Source of the DNA: Takashimella koratensis | Taxonomy: Eukaryota > Basidiomycota > Tremellomycetes > Trichosporonales > Tetragoniomycetaceae | Length of the DNA: 64,000 nt | Direction of reading: 5' to 3' | NCBI GenBank assembly: GCA_003116875.1 | Contig: BCKT01000013.1 | Coordinates: 186,001-250,000 of the forward strand | Shown here: in pieces, positions 48,771 through 62,251 of the stretch | How positions within the stretch are numbered: position 1 is the first letter of the stretch | Layout of the letters: every line of letters begins with the position of its first letter | Program-made: the position numbers and the translations under genes | The notes under the pieces: model-generated | Told to the model about the DNA's origin: nothing | The model's input: the letters and a program-made list of their open reading frames with translations, nothing else | Databases searched by the model: none

Positions 48771-49434
48771 ATGATCTCTCGACTTCCTGCTTCGGTTGCG
48801 CGCCTCATTGCGTTCTTCCTCATCTCCTCTACCCTCTTCGTCCTCGCCATCCCTGCGCCCGCTCCTGTTCCTGCCGTCCTCGATACCCCGTCCAACCTAC
48901 AGCCGCGTAAACCCCAGCCGTCGCGTCGTATGGGTCAACGAAAGGAGAAGAAGGCCGAACCATTGAAGAAGAAGGACTACTCGTCGTTCCTCTGTCCAGG
49001 CGGTTCCGTTGCCTGCCCCGTTGCTCCCGAGAATTACGAGGACATCACCGCCGACTCGGTCACCGCGCTCGAGGCACAGCTCAGCAGTCTTGCAGACTGG
49101 TTCCGAATCGGTTTCGAGTGCATCGAGCTTGACACTGAGCTCAACTCGTGCGGCGGCTGTCTTGCACTTGGTAAAGGGTGAGTCGGCTTTCTTGCTCCTC
49201 CTCATTCATGGACTGTTTCACTGACTTTTCTATAGGCAAGACTGCGCTACGATCGAGAACACCCGTGCGACCGGCTGCGAGGCTGGTTCGTGCATCGTCT
49301 ACTCGTGCAAGGAGGGCTACGTCGTCGCCCCCGATCGCCAGACCTGCGTTAAGAAGGGTACCGCTACACCCGCGACTCCCGTGACGGCCGTGACAGGATC
49401 TGAAGGCGAGGAGCAGGTCGTCCTTTCCGCATGA
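48771..49434 (+). CDS. Secreted Cys-rich protein, CPL1/PriA-like
   Basis: Two exons (48771-49177, 49236-49434) give 201 residues. A signal peptide is clear (ARLIAFFLISSTLFVLAIPA). A Pro-rich and Lys/Arg-rich linker follows, including PSRRMGQRKEKK, which could be a processing region. The Cys-rich domain is FLCPGGSVACPVAP, GFECIELDTELNSCGGCLAL, DCATIENTRATGCEAGSCIV and YSCKEGYVVAPDRQTCVKK. This Cys pattern (CxxLDTxLxSCGGC, GxCxVxxCxxG) belongs to the basidiomycete CPL1/priA domain. CPL1 of Cryptococcus neoformans is a secreted protein linked to capsule and host interaction; priA is expressed in mushroom primordia. The role here is unknown. A very long leader precedes it. Confidence 0.85.
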
Positions 49435-50243
49435 GCGTGAGGACCACCCCTGTCTCTATCTCGCTTCTCGGTCTCCGATTCATCATTGTCACGACTATCT
49501 TCTGGGTGTATCATACGGTATCTCTTTTTGGGCTTTTCTCTCTGTCGCGTTCATCAGAACGTACATTATAGATTCTTACGGACACTATCGAGGACGAATG
49601 TCTCCATCGTACCTCCTGTAGCAACAACTACTTTTATACAACCCACGGACACTTGCGATACGCTTTCCGACCCCTCTGGCCCTCCGCGCAATCTGTAGAG
49701 CAGCGGAGAGTCCGTAGGCGGTTCCGTATACCATTTCCCCTCATGTGCATAGCTATGTACCTCGATTTCTTTACTCACTCGGTGCTGGGGTCAGTCCTCG
49801 TCTCGTGCTGCCCGAAGTCACGGGGCAGGGTGGTCTGCCCGTTTTGAGTGTGATTAGCGAAACATACATGCGCTATCTAAACTGAACCCTATTGTGATAG
49901 AGCGAGAAGCGGGCAGATGCGACGGGCCCGTGGTGATAGGAGAGGGGACGGATGTGTGGGTATCCGATGTTCCAGGAAGAAGCCAGGAGGCGCCGGGGCA
50001 GTGCGGTCTCCGAGGGGCAATACACCGCCGCCGCCACAATTGATCAATGACGAAAGTGACTAGGACCACGGTGGACAACATCTTAACCGAGTATCACCCC
50101 TTCACCCATCCATCATCCACCCGATCCCATCCAATCCATTCCACCCCGCTCAAGAGCATCATCATTGGCCCACCAAGCGGTCGGCAGGGCAGGCATCCAA
50201 CTTCTTCACCACCACAAGCACCACCTCTCTTCCCTCAGGCAAT
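49435..50243. other. Intergenic, CPL1-like to VWA gene
   Basis: 809 bp. The first 300 bp probably include the 3' UTR. The last 200 bp are CA/CT-rich with an inverted CCAAT core (CATTGGCC near 50163) upstream of the VWA gene. Short ORFs are not recognisable. Confidence 0.45.
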
Positions 50244-53200
50244 ATGTCGACCCGACTCAACTCGAGGGAGGTACGTCCCTTCTTCTTTTGTTGTCTCCGT
50301 CTACATAGCTGTCCTTTGACTGGCCGGCTGTATTCCCTGCTGACTCCTGATTCTTTGCTACTACCATAGCCTAGGGTCGGGATGATGGTCACCGCCAGCG
50401 ACGTCTACGATGCCCTGTTTAGCCAAAGAGCTCAGACCGACCCTCTGTAAGTGACACTGAGATCCACGCTGGCGCTGCGCAGTCACTATCCCCTCCGAGA
50501 GAAGACAAGAGCTAAAGGGCGTGATACATGATGACTGGGTGCTGACGAGGGTGTGATATGTTGTTCCCTTTGAATACAGATACGTCCGAGCTGTGATCCG
50601 GTCCTATGTCGACATTAAAGTAGCAAGGGGCAAGACGCCGTACGAGGCTGGGCAAAAGCTAGAAGTGCTTGAGCGGCAGGTAAGTCATGTCCGATGCCGC
50701 TGTCCCTCTACCTTCTGGCGTCAAGCTGCGACTGCCAGCTTGGAAGCTGTAGCCTACAGCCAACTCGATACGTGACGCTCTTTCAATCCTCATCTACCAA
50801 ATACTAGGCTAACCTCATTTCCCCTAGATGCCCGAGCACGCACGAGAGTTCCATTTCATCCGACAATCATGCGGTCTCCCACCTTCTCGAGTCCTAGCTC
50901 CACCCACCGACGCATTGACCCAGATCCTTAGCGGCCACAGCAGCCGGACCACTCGGACCGTGAGCAATGCGACTACGTCCGGCGCTCGGCGGGCCTCGGC
51001 CGCTGCCTCTTCCTCTGCTGGCTGGACACCTACCCCCGGCGCGAGCCACTCCCCGAACCCTGGGTCACCCCGGACCTCTTCATCGACGACGCGGACACCA
51101 AGACCGCTCGCGCAGGCGGTAGAGGATGGAACAGAGCCGCCTCCTCCGCCGTATGCGAGCCAGGACCCGGACCCGGACTCGACACGGATCCTGCAGGAGC
51201 GGCTAGCAGCGGAGGCCCATGCGAGGGGTCAGGATCCAATGGCTATGGTGGAGCCGGTTCCGACTTCGGGAGATCCACCGTCGGCGGCCGCAGCAGAGAC
51301 AGAAGCATGGGCGAGGCCAGGACCTGGATCATCACGGCCAAGTAACGAGGGAACGCAGGCGGTCTATTCCCCACCAGCCGGCCCACCTCCTTCCGCTGGC
51401 CCTTCCTCGTCCCCTGCGGTCCGGACTACCTCTAGGCCGACGGTGCGCACTCCAACTCCGCCCGCTCGGCAGGCAGAGAGGGAAACGTCCCCTCCCCGCC
51501 GGCCGTCCGATATGACCGACCCGGAAGAGATCGAGGCATGGGAGCAGAGTCAGCTCGACGAGGCCACTCGCGCCAGTATGATGATGGAGCAAGAGCGACT
51601 GGATCTGGAAGAAGCGATGCGGCTGAGTCTGGCAGAGGCAGAAGCTCAGATGGTCCGGCAGTCAAGCGACGACGCGGACCTGTATGGGGACGGGAATGGG
51701 AACGGCGCAGGTGGGAGCGGAGGTGGAGCAGGTGGAGGGTGGGAAGTAGGTGCAGGTGGGTACGGCGAGGACGAGAGGGACGAGGCACCGTCAAAGAGGA
51801 TGAGCTCGTATCACCCTCTTCAGACGTCGGGGCCTCTAATGGACCTTTCACGACCCATGGCGGATGGGCCGTATTCACCCTTGTCCGGCGCGGGACCAAG
51901 CCACCGCCGGACGGTCAGCGAGGGCGTCAACCACATGATGCCGGGGTCATGGAACGCGTCGGCCTCGGGAGTCCCCAACAGTAGCTCACAGGCAACCAGT
52001 TCGCATCCTGATCAATCGATAATCGACATGCTCAGCGCGATCGACTTTAATCAACCAATAAACAACGGAGGGACTCTTCCGCAACCGATGGCAGCGACGC
52101 CATTGACGCCGTTGGCTGTTCAGCCGACCACCCCATCTGCAGGAGTAGCGCGGCCCGGAGCGCATACGATGCAGAGCAAGAACCCGTTCTTGTCCCCACA
52201 AGAACGAGAAGAGCTCGAAGCTCAAGAATCCCAATCAGTCGACGTCGATGACGAAGGAGTTCAGCCAAGGGACCAACCAGGTTCAAGTTATACGACATCG
52301 ACATTTATTTCGAGTCCCTCTTACCCCTCGGGACCCATGTCGATGCCCATGCCTATCCCGCCGACCCCGCCGGTCCCGTCGATGTCGCCACAACAGCCTA
52401 CCACTCCGCTCTCGAGGCGCGAGCTCCCGCCGACGCCTGACGGAGCAGTCAATAACATCTCAATGCTCACGATCGCGTCAGAGAAACCGTTACCGATGTC
52501 ACCAGGCTTGACACCGCCAATCGTACCGGCTCGACCAATGTCGTCTTCCCCTGGCTCAGGGTACGGGATGCTCCCAGTAACATCGTCGGGAGTGGCGCCG
52601 ATGCATGTGCAAGGAGGCGAAGACCCACTTGAGATTTTGGCAGAGTACGATACGGTGTTCTTAGGTTAGTCAACAGCTCAAGGGAAGGGCAGGAAAGAGG
52701 TATACGTTGCTGACACTTCGTGTAGTGGACGATAGCACGTCAATGGCCGGCGAGAGATGGGCCACAGCAAAACGAGCAATCATGGACGTGGCACAACAAG
52801 CTGATAGGTATAGCGATGATGGGATAGATATACATTTCATCAACAGCAAGCGCGTCGGCAAGGGTTTGAAGGTGGGTATGAGCTGAATTAAGTGAACGTG
52901 TAAGGCGGTAGCTGATACTCTACGCAGGGTGCGGACGACGTGGAGGAGTTGTTTGCTGGTCTCGAGCCGCGCGGGTCAACACCGTGAGTCTGAAGTACCT
53001 GAACAATGAAGCTGTGTAGAAAACCCAGAGGCGTGGGTATCTTGTATAACTGACAACCGGTGACAGAACGGGATTGCGACTCGAAGCTATCTTACGCGAA
53101 TACATGGCGCGTCTCGAACGAGCTCCGGGACAGGTCAAGTCGATGAATTTGATCGTCGTGACTGATGGCGGTGAGTTGGCCTTGGCCTTTGGTGGACACC

Positions 53201-53807
53201 ATGAATCGTGCGACAAAAAAGGGGGTCAACGAGAGTGAAACTGATCCATCAGTCTTCGCCCGACCCATCTCTGCTCGTATCCGCGCCCATCCCATGTCTG
53301 ACCGCTACGCATCACTCGCCACAGCTCCAACAGATGACCCGGAAGGCGTGCTCGTTGCATGTGCTAAACGGGTGAGTCTGAGTTTTGACATATGCAGGCA
53401 AAGGCAAGGGGAAGAGAAAGGCAAGGGGAAGAGAGAAAAGCGAGAAATGAGCTGATGGTGTCCGGCGGGTTTTGATACAGCTCGATAGAGGAGACTTTCC
53501 GTTAACCCAAGTAGGGGTGCAACTCCTCCAAGTCGGCGACGACGCAGAAGTGAGTGATTTCCACCAATCAAGAGAGAAGCTGGATAAGGGCATATCACTC
53601 CAAACACGCAGGGGGTGGCCAGTACTGACCAAATTTTGTTCTCAGGCTCGAGAAGCATTACAAGAGCTCGACGACGGACTCGCTGCGGCCCATGGAGTGA
53701 GGGATATGGTAGATACCGTCCCGTATAATGGGGAAGAGATGTCGGCGGCGTTGATTGTGAAGGTGCTCTTGGGCGGGATCAACAGACGTCTTGACCGGAG
53801 GCAGTAG
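50244..53807 (+). CDS. VWA-domain protein with ubiquitin-interacting motif
   Basis: Ten exons (50244-50270, 50370-50446, 50580-50679, 50828-52664, 52726-52871, 52928-52983, 53067-53170, 53325-53371, 53481-53549, 53646-53807) keep frame and give 874 residues. N-terminal 110 residues: a globular helical region (RAVIRSYVDIKVARGKTPYE). Then a disordered Pro/Ser-rich stretch with PPPPYASQD (PPxY-like). A UIM follows: LDLEEAMRLSLAEAEAQM, with the acidic start, Ala and Ser in place. A second low-complexity stretch follows, and then a C-terminal VWA domain: VFLVDDSTSMAGERWATAKR (complete MIDAS DxSxS), GSTPTG (MIDAS Thr) and IVVTDGAPTDD (MIDAS Asp). Ubiquitin binding and metal-dependent ligand binding are inferred; the protein is otherwise unknown to me. 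Confidence 0.85.
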
Positions 53808-54277
53808 AGGAAGGCGATGGTGTGAGGCAATAGGCCGAAAAGATCGTGTGTTGCCGTGAGGCTAGAGCCGATGCCAGATACACATGCTGGCTGCGGTTGT
53901 TGGAGACTGCATACTTTCCCAGTACTTCCTGAAAACTGGACTTCTAACTAATAGTGTATACTTGCACAAGTATACGCTTGAGATATACCTGATACTTCCT
54001 CAAAGCCCGCTGTGCTCGATGCATGTGCATGCTTGGTCTCGTCCATGCTTGCTCTCGTCCTCTCAGGCCGTTGAATGCCAGGTAGACATGTAGGGTGGAG
54101 GTGGAGGCCCGGTCATATCTGAAATTTTGGACCACTGCAACTGATTCAATCCTCTTCATTGCCGTCGTCTTGATATCATCAGCTCATCAACCACCTCTCG
54201 CACTCCCATTCTATCTCTCCCTCTCCCTCTTCGCGACTCCTTCCGGCTTTACCTCCCACTCGGGTCTTATCGCTATC
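53808..54277. other. Intergenic, VWA gene to TGS1
   Basis: 470 bp. Contains a short imperfect inverted repeat around TGCACAAGTATACGC (53960). The last 120 bp are pyrimidine-rich, as expected of the TGS1 leader. Confidence 0.4.
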
Positions 54278-56069
<1,792 letters not shown>

Positions 56070-56310
56070 CTGAAGAGAAGTAGAGAGATCAAGAGCAAGT
56101 TATCTTGGGGGCCAAAGGGGAGACCAGCATTGATTTATATGATGAAATCATGTACTGTACTTTGTGTATCACATCACATATCTTTAGGGTGTGAGGTCTG
56201 TATGCATATTAATCTCTAACCCTGCTCACCACCTGTACCCTTCTGTCCCACTTCCCCTGTTATCTCAGCCTGATCCGGGTTTGGCGGTCATCTTCCTCCC
56301 ACTCCAACCC

Positions 56311-57386
56311 TCAATCATCAACATCATCTACGGGCCCCACCCGACCCAGCTTATGCCCATTCCACCACACCCCTACGCGTGCACGGACGTCCTCGTGACC
56401 CAGAACGCCTGACCCAGACCCAAGCAGGATCTCGCGTCGCAGTTCAACGTCGGCCAGGATTCGGGAAAGAGAAGGGTTCCACCATGCGCCATCGACTCGG
56501 ATATCGTCAGGTGGTGGAGGCGAGGATGAGGCTGATGAAGCTGATGATTGTGGTGCAGGTAATGTGGGCGAAGATCGTGAAGAAGATGCGGATAATGAGG
56601 CTGAGAAAGCCGATGGTGTTGGCGATACCGATGATGACGATGGTGGAGACGACGATGAAGATCTAGTTCCGTCCACGCCCGGCGCAAGGTGGTCAATCGG
56701 TTGACCACCAGGCAAATGCACAAGCAAGAACGGAGCTTGGGATTTGGTTGCGTGGATCATGGCAGCCTGGGAGAACCCAGATTGGGATAAGAGCACAGCG
56801 ACGGTCTCTTGCTCTTTGCCCTTGCCCTTGCCTTTCCCTCTGACCAGCGGGTCGGATCCTGTGCATGGGGATCAGGTCAGCGACGGATTAGACCCGAGGC
56901 TAGGCTGGAGCGCGGAGCAGAGGAGACTGAGCAGACAGTATAAAAAGTAGAGATTGGAGATGGAGCATGACTGAGTCTGGAGCAGCACTTACCCCGGAGA
57001 TGAGCTATGACTCCCTCGAGTTCACGGACGGCACGGGGGCCAAGCCGGGCCCGCTCGGCTTTACATTGCCCGATCACACGGAGTCGACGAAGCCCGCGTT
57101 TGCTCGTTCCGGTGGGTACCCTAGGCGGCGAGCTCGATCCGGCCGACGACGAGGAGAGCAAGTAAGAGGGGGCAGAGGCAGATGAGGAGGAGGACGAGGA
57201 TTTAGACAGACTTGAGCTCGCGGGTTTGGGCAACCACCACCACCCTCTCAAATCCACTCCTCCGTCTCCTGCTCCCCCAACTCGTGCGACCGACATATGT
57301 AACGCAGTGTTCAGGAAACTCTGGGCATGTTTCTCGAATGCGAGTCCGATATCGCGAGAAGTTCGGCGAATTGACCCGCCGTTCAT
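56311..57386 (-). CDS. RRG7: RRG7-like mitochondrial nuclease-fold protein
   Basis: Rrg7 is a fungal mitochondrial protein needed for respiratory growth, with a restriction-endonuclease-like (DUF2034) fold. Two exons (56993-57386, 56311-56858) keep frame and give 313 residues. Core: DIGLAFEKHAQSFLNTALHM, VARVGGAGDGGVDLRGWWWL, and after a Ser-rich insertion LRVIGQCKAERARLGPRAVR with ELEG. The Asp in GGVDLRG and QCK in the next strand fit the PD-(D/E)xK active site, so nuclease chemistry is plausible but unproven. The C-terminal exon has another Ser/Pro-rich insertion between SQAAMIHATKSQAPFLLVHL and DGAWWNPSLSRIL. No strong presequence is seen. Confidence 0.85.
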
Positions 57387-57700
57387 CGGACCGTGCAGTA
57401 GAATAGTAAGGAGGGAAAGAGGGAAAGAGGGAGAGTGGGAAAGAGGACAGTGGATTGAAAACGAAACGAAACGAAACGAAACGAAATTGTGAAACGCACG
57501 GTTAAACGTCGGTGAAATATTGAGCCAACAGTCAACCCGGTGATCTCCCGGCTAGGGAGCCCTAGGGAGCAAGATACGATGCAAAAAGCGGTCTAGAGAC
57601 AAGCACGAGCGCACCACGAGCAGCTCGTATGACTATGGAGACAATACAATACAACAAGTCGCCAATCCGACTTCTCCAACTCTACTCTCCACCCGAGTGA
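57387..57700. other. Intergenic with short tandem repeats
   Basis: 314 bp between two minus-strand genes. It holds purine-rich GGGAAAGA repeats (57411-57446) and a run of five ACGAA units (57461-57485). It serves as the RRG7 promoter and PRI1 3' region. Confidence 0.5.
57461..57486. repeat. (ACGAA)5 pentanucleotide repeat
   Basis: Five perfect ACGAA units, about 80 bp upstream of the RRG7 ATG. Confidence 0.85.
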
Positions 57701-59705
57701 CTAGAATTCCATCGAGACTTCGTCCTTGACAGCAGCTAACGCCATCAGCCCTCTGGGTACTTTAAGCATGCCAGAGACCAGCTCAATACTGCGTCTCTCT
57801 GACTCACCTCTTCGAGCATTACGGCTGTCACGGAGCACAGCAGCCACGTGTTTCTCAAACATCTCGACGTATGGTTTCAGTGACGTCTGATCGTAGTCTG
57901 CGACTTTGGTTAGCAAGTGTCCAGCAGCGGGCTAGTTTGCTCCCTACTCACCCTCTGTTCGCCGGGGCTTGACGTCATCATCGGTTTGTGCCGAGTCGGG
58001 GGGCATCCTGTCGAGCTGAACAAGAAGCTCGCCAACTGTTGGGACGGATTCTGGATCGAATTGGTCCACAAGCGCAGGGTTGATAGGTACACACACTCGA
58101 CCTGATCCTAGGGTTAGCTCTGACACAGGTACCACAAAGGCAAGAGAGTGAGGAGGCGGACGGGGGAATGGGTTGGAACTCACCGGTCCCTGGGTGCACA
58201 CAGAATGGCGCTTTGAGCAAGTGGTTTCGATGTTTGGAGACTTCAGCGTCGATACGGGGGTAGGTGTATTGAAGAATGACATCTTCCAAGGCTTTCTCAA
58301 ACTTGCGCTGAAACCAGAGTCTCAGCTTGTCATCCCGTGAAGATGTGAGGTATCATGATTTGCCAGATGGGACTTACGAAAAGAGGGGACCCCTTCTTCT
58401 TCAAACTCGCGACTGCAGCAATCAGGTCGTTCCATTTATCCTCACTCGACCTGTCTGGGTCCGACTGCCATTGCCGACGAAGAGGTTCGATGGTCTCTGG
58501 ACGCATTGGTGAGCCTGTTTTGCCATTTGAACCTTGATTCATGCAAGAGCAGGACTCACCTCTGTCGGTAGGCAAGATGGCGAGCAGTGTCTGCCACCCT
58601 CGCTCTGATCGAAAACAATCCTGGTCTTGAATACAAAGCTGGACAAACTCCTGCTTAAGCGTATCGAGTGCCTCCCTAAGCTTTGTCAGCAAACCGCCCT
58701 ACCTTCCTACTCCTAAAACCGAGAGGACATACTTGAGCGAAGGGTGCAAGTCACCGTCGTTGTTCGATCCCCGGACGTTGACCTTCTTGCTCTGCTCTTT
58801 ACTTCCTTTGACGACTTCGAGGAAAGTGACGAGCGATTTACGTTGGTCGTCGTTAAGGTCGAGAGCGGCGGGGTCGGAGATCCAGCAATGGATACCACGA
58901 CGACCGGAGTAGACCCAAAGCAGGTGCTTAAACCCAAAGGTCTCTAAGGAGGGTTAGAGGCAGTGCAAGCAAGCTTCTTTAAACCGCTAGACCCACCTCT
59001 CAGAGAGTGGTCAAGGACCTTGACGGCAGCAGCGATGTATCCCCAGCAGCGTTTGCAGATCTTCTTGTCCGAGCAGCAAGTACGAATCTCGTCGTAGTCG
59101 GTCATATCTATATCAAACACCAGCTCGCGTCGTTGAGGCTGGAGAGCACCTGCCGCCAACGTCTTCCTGTCTCGGGGCTAGTCCAAAAGTCAGCCGACGC
59201 AACTCTCCACCCATCAATGAGCCGAGAAACCACCAAACCATCACCTGTGCTCACCCTTGCACTGTATTGCGGACCAATCTCGAAACGCGAAGGGACGAGG
59301 CGGACGACCTCTTTCTTGAACTCGTCGGCAGTGTGGAAAGAGTTGTATCGGATATACACGTCGCCCGCGAGTGTGAACGCGAATTCTCGGTGAGTGAAGA
59401 GCTTGTTGGGGACTGGCCATGGGTCAGAGCTATTCGAGAAACCGGAGGGATGAGAGCTCACTTTGGTCCTGGTTGAGCCAGAGGAAGAACGGGCGGTAAG
59501 GGAAGAGCCTGCGGTAGTAGGCCGACATGACCTGTGGCGAGTTGGGACTTGGCAGGTGGGTTAACACGGGCTTGGGCAAGACAGCCGAATCAGCAGAAGA
59601 ACTCGAGCTCACTCGTATGCAGATCTGGAACACGCAGAGGTCAGCTCAAGCACCGAATGAAAACGCAGACAGCTTCGACTGATACGACTGTACTCACGGG
59701 TCCAT
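57701..59705 (-). CDS. PRI1: DNA primase catalytic (small) subunit
   Basis: Pri1 makes RNA primers in the DNA polymerase alpha-primase complex in the nucleus. About nine exons. N-terminus: MDPSAYDPNSPQVMSAYYRR and LFPYRPFFLWLNQDQ, using a tiny second exon and an acceptor at CCAAG; this part is less certain. Then LFTHREFAFTLAGDVYIRYN, SFHTADEFKKEV and RFEIGPQYSAR. Active site ELVFDIDMTDYDEIRTCC carries the metal-binding DxD aspartates. The zinc site is CCSDKKICKRCW. GFKHLLWVYSGRRGIHCWIS is the family's SGRRGxHxW motif. The middle has PINPALVDQFDPESVPTVGE, and the end is the helical tail finishing VKDEVSMEF. Divergent from the GRASP gene. Confidence 0.93.
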
Positions 59706-60050
59706 GGTGATGGGAACGGGCATGGCAAAGGGCCAGAGATGGGCGTTGTAGATGTTGGATGAGTCAGATATCTAGATGTCGAAAGCCAAATAGAAAAACG
59801 GGGAAATGGGAAATGAAATGACAAGTTCAGAAATTAAAGTCGCTCGCGTCCGACGCGTCTTTCTCATCAGATTGCTATGTGGCGTGTACCGCAACCTCAG
59901 GTTACACAGCTAGTTCCCTAGCAAGTAGTGCTATATATCACACTTTTCCAGAGCGTCTCCAGTGACCGAAATCAACCTGCTCCCATCGTCAACAGCAACC
60001 CCGCCATCGTCGCCCCCACCGTCGCAGCTACCTCTCCCATCCCGCTCACC
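59706..60050. promoter_or_regulatory. Shared divergent promoter, PRI1 / GRASP
   Basis: 345 bp between divergent starts. The middle (59820-59940) is AT-richer with TATATATC near 59932; the GRASP side is pyrimidine-rich. No TCACGTGA here, and no MluI-type ACGCGT cell-cycle box; GACGCGTC occurs at 59855-59862. Confidence 0.45.
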
Positions 60051-61514
60051 ATGGGCCAGACATCATCCACATCCACGCCCTCCTCGCTACCGGACTACGC
60101 CCTCCACTGCCTGCGCGTTTCCGACGGCTCGCCCGCAGACGGAATCATCGAGCCCTTCTTCGACTACCTCATCGGCATCGAGGCGCCCAATACGCCCACC
60201 GGCGGTCCCGCAGGGTTAGCCGGCGCAGGAACAGGAGAGGATGGAGCACCGTCGCCTGGTGATCTGACGCGTGTTATCGAGGCAAACGAAGGGAATCGGT
60301 TGTTGTTGAGGGTGTACAATGCGAAGACTCAACGGATACGAGGTGAGTCGCTTGCGTTTGAGTCGATTGGCGATCGGTAGGGCGCAGAAGGTTCAAGCGC
60401 GATGGAGAGGAGAGAGGAGAAAGAGATGAATGTTGTGGTTGAGGAAGAGAAAAAAGAGTAAGAGCTGACGCTGGACATGTTGGTAGAGGTTTTCATCGTT
60501 CCATCACGGGCGTGGGCAGCAGCAGAGATCGATGGCAAACCTTCCCTCCTAGGGCTGTCGATGAGGATATGTAGCCCCGCTCAGGCGCTCGAGTCGGTCT
60601 GGCACATTCTTGAGGTGCTCGAGGGATCACCAGCAGAGGTGAGTTGGGATCTTGACACTGGACTGGGGCTGTGATGTCCATTTAATTTCACCGGTGCTTG
60701 TAGAGATGGAGCTAACGGTCTTCCAGATGGCCGGTATGTCTTGATCTGACTATAGTCTACCCGTTATCCTGGATCTGCGGTGGGGACAAGCTGATGACTG
60801 TGACAGGGCTCGTGCCGTTTGGTGACTGGATTTGCGGCTGGGCAGGCGGACCATTGCATTCCGAGAGCAGTTTCTATGACCTTGTGGAGGCGGTGAGTGT
60901 GTCCCGTTCCCATGGCGGCGGGGTGATCAACAACAGTCCGAGCTGGATTGACAAGAAGAGGGTCATGCGTATCCGTTATAAATGAGAAGAAGTATCTGAT
61001 CCCTCACTTCAGCACATTGACAAGCCATTGCGGCTGTACGTGTACTCTGCGGATCTAGAGTGAGTCGACCGTTTCTGTATTCCTCACGCCCTCCACAGTT
61101 TGACGTTGGATATGGGACATGCTGATCAGCTCTGCGTTTTAGCAACCTCCGTGAAGTCGTGGTCATTCCTAACGAGAAATGGGGAGGGTCTGGTCTCCTC
61201 GGTTGCGGCGTGGGGTGAGTTTTTTGTATCTCTTTGTTCTCTTCCTCCTTGGTCGTCACTCTTGCCCGTCACCTGCTCCCGTCTTTTTCACTTTCACCCT
61301 CCGGTTCAGACCACCACTGACGGCATCCCTTCCTCCTTATTCTCACAGATACGGCATCCTGCATCGTATCCCACGGCCCGCGACGCCTCCGCCCAGCCAC
61401 GGGGCAGACGGCTACTTTGTCCCAGCTAACACGGCCCATGCGGCAGGGTCGACAGGGGTCGGTGCAGTGGCTGTGGCGCCTGTCACGCCTACGCGACCAA
61501 TCGCAGGAGCATGA
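60051..61514 (+). CDS. GRH1: GRASP55/65 (Grh1) Golgi reassembly-stacking protein
   Basis: GRASP proteins sit on the cytosolic face of the cis-Golgi and ER exit sites; fungal Grh1 acts in COPII traffic and unconventional secretion. The start MGQTSST has Gly-2 for N-myristoylation (yeast Grh1 is acetylated there instead). PDZ1: LHCLRVSDGSPADGIIEPFF and DYLIG, with a Gly/Pro-rich insertion, then RVYNAKTQRIR joined to EVFIVPSRAW. PDZ2: ALESVWHILEVLEGSPAE, LVPFGDWICGWAGGPLHSES, SFYDLVEAHIDKPLRLYVYS and VVVIPNEKWGGSGLLGCGVG. The tail is short and Pro/Ala-rich (about 55 residues) and lacks the long SPR region of animals. The PDZ2 exons are small and interrupted by ordinary introns. Confidence 0.93.
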
Positions 61515-61690
61515 GCACAAGCCGGGGAGGGGCAAGGGAGAGCGAGGGTATAGGGGTACAGACAGGGGTGTGAGATGTCCGAGGTGAGAGATAGTGCTAT
61601 GTGATACGACATGTATGAATGGTCACGATACGCTTGGCATCGCTTGCTTCTTATAGGCAAGGATTAACCCGCAGTTGGTTTGTATTCGAG

Positions 61691-61698
61691 TCACGTGA
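61691..61698. promoter_or_regulatory. TCACGTGA palindrome (E-box/CDE-like)
   Basis: Exact copy, about 80 bp upstream of the AC repeat and 550 bp from the kinase ATG. Confidence 0.45.
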
Positions 61699-61765
61699 CA
61701 TTTGACTGAGCTGTGCCCACCCCTGGTGTTTGTCTGGTGCTGGTCGTGTTTCAGCCGAGCACGCA

Positions 61766-61772
<7 letters not shown>

Positions 61773-61842
<70 letters not shown>
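61773..61842. repeat. (AC)35 dinucleotide microsatellite
   Basis: 70 uninterrupted bases of AC, preceded by the imperfect start ACGCACACACAT. It is likely to be length-variable between strains. Confidence 0.97.
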
Positions 61843-61844
<2 letters not shown>

Positions 61845-62251
61845 CATTCACCACCGCCCATCTCATCCTTGTCCATCCTCTCAACGACCCCTCTCCCCTC
61901 TTGTCCATCCTCAGTCACCAAAAGGCATCACCCCCTCCGCCCCGACCACGACCACGACCACGACCTTCCACCCCATCAGTGTATCCTACGAATCTTCACG
62001 CGCCTACCCGCCCTCACGCTCCTACGCTCACCGGGACAATACCGGTACACGACGCACAGCCCAAAAAGAACGACTAAACGAAAAATTCCTAGACAACGGC
62101 AACGGCAACAAAGGCTGACAACGACCCAACGACCGCAACGAAGACTACCACAACAACAACAGCAACGACGACGATCAATCGTTCTCTCGACACGTCTTGA
62201 CCATCCACGCGCTTCGTGACGGACACTGAACAAGACAAACACACTGTCACA

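Larger units (their letters stand above)
61515..62251. other. Intergenic upstream of GCKIII kinase, with (AC)35
   Basis: 737 bp. Holds the GRASP 3' end, a TCACGTGA palindrome (61691), a long AC microsatellite (61773-61842), a CCACGACCACGA-type repeat (61943-61966), and a CA/AACG-rich leader before the kinase ATG. No coding feature; ORFs through the AC repeat are artefacts. Confidence 0.6.

Noticed and set aside
61623..62077. ORFs of Thr-His or Val-Cys repeats
   Set aside because: They read through the AC microsatellite and are artefacts of it.
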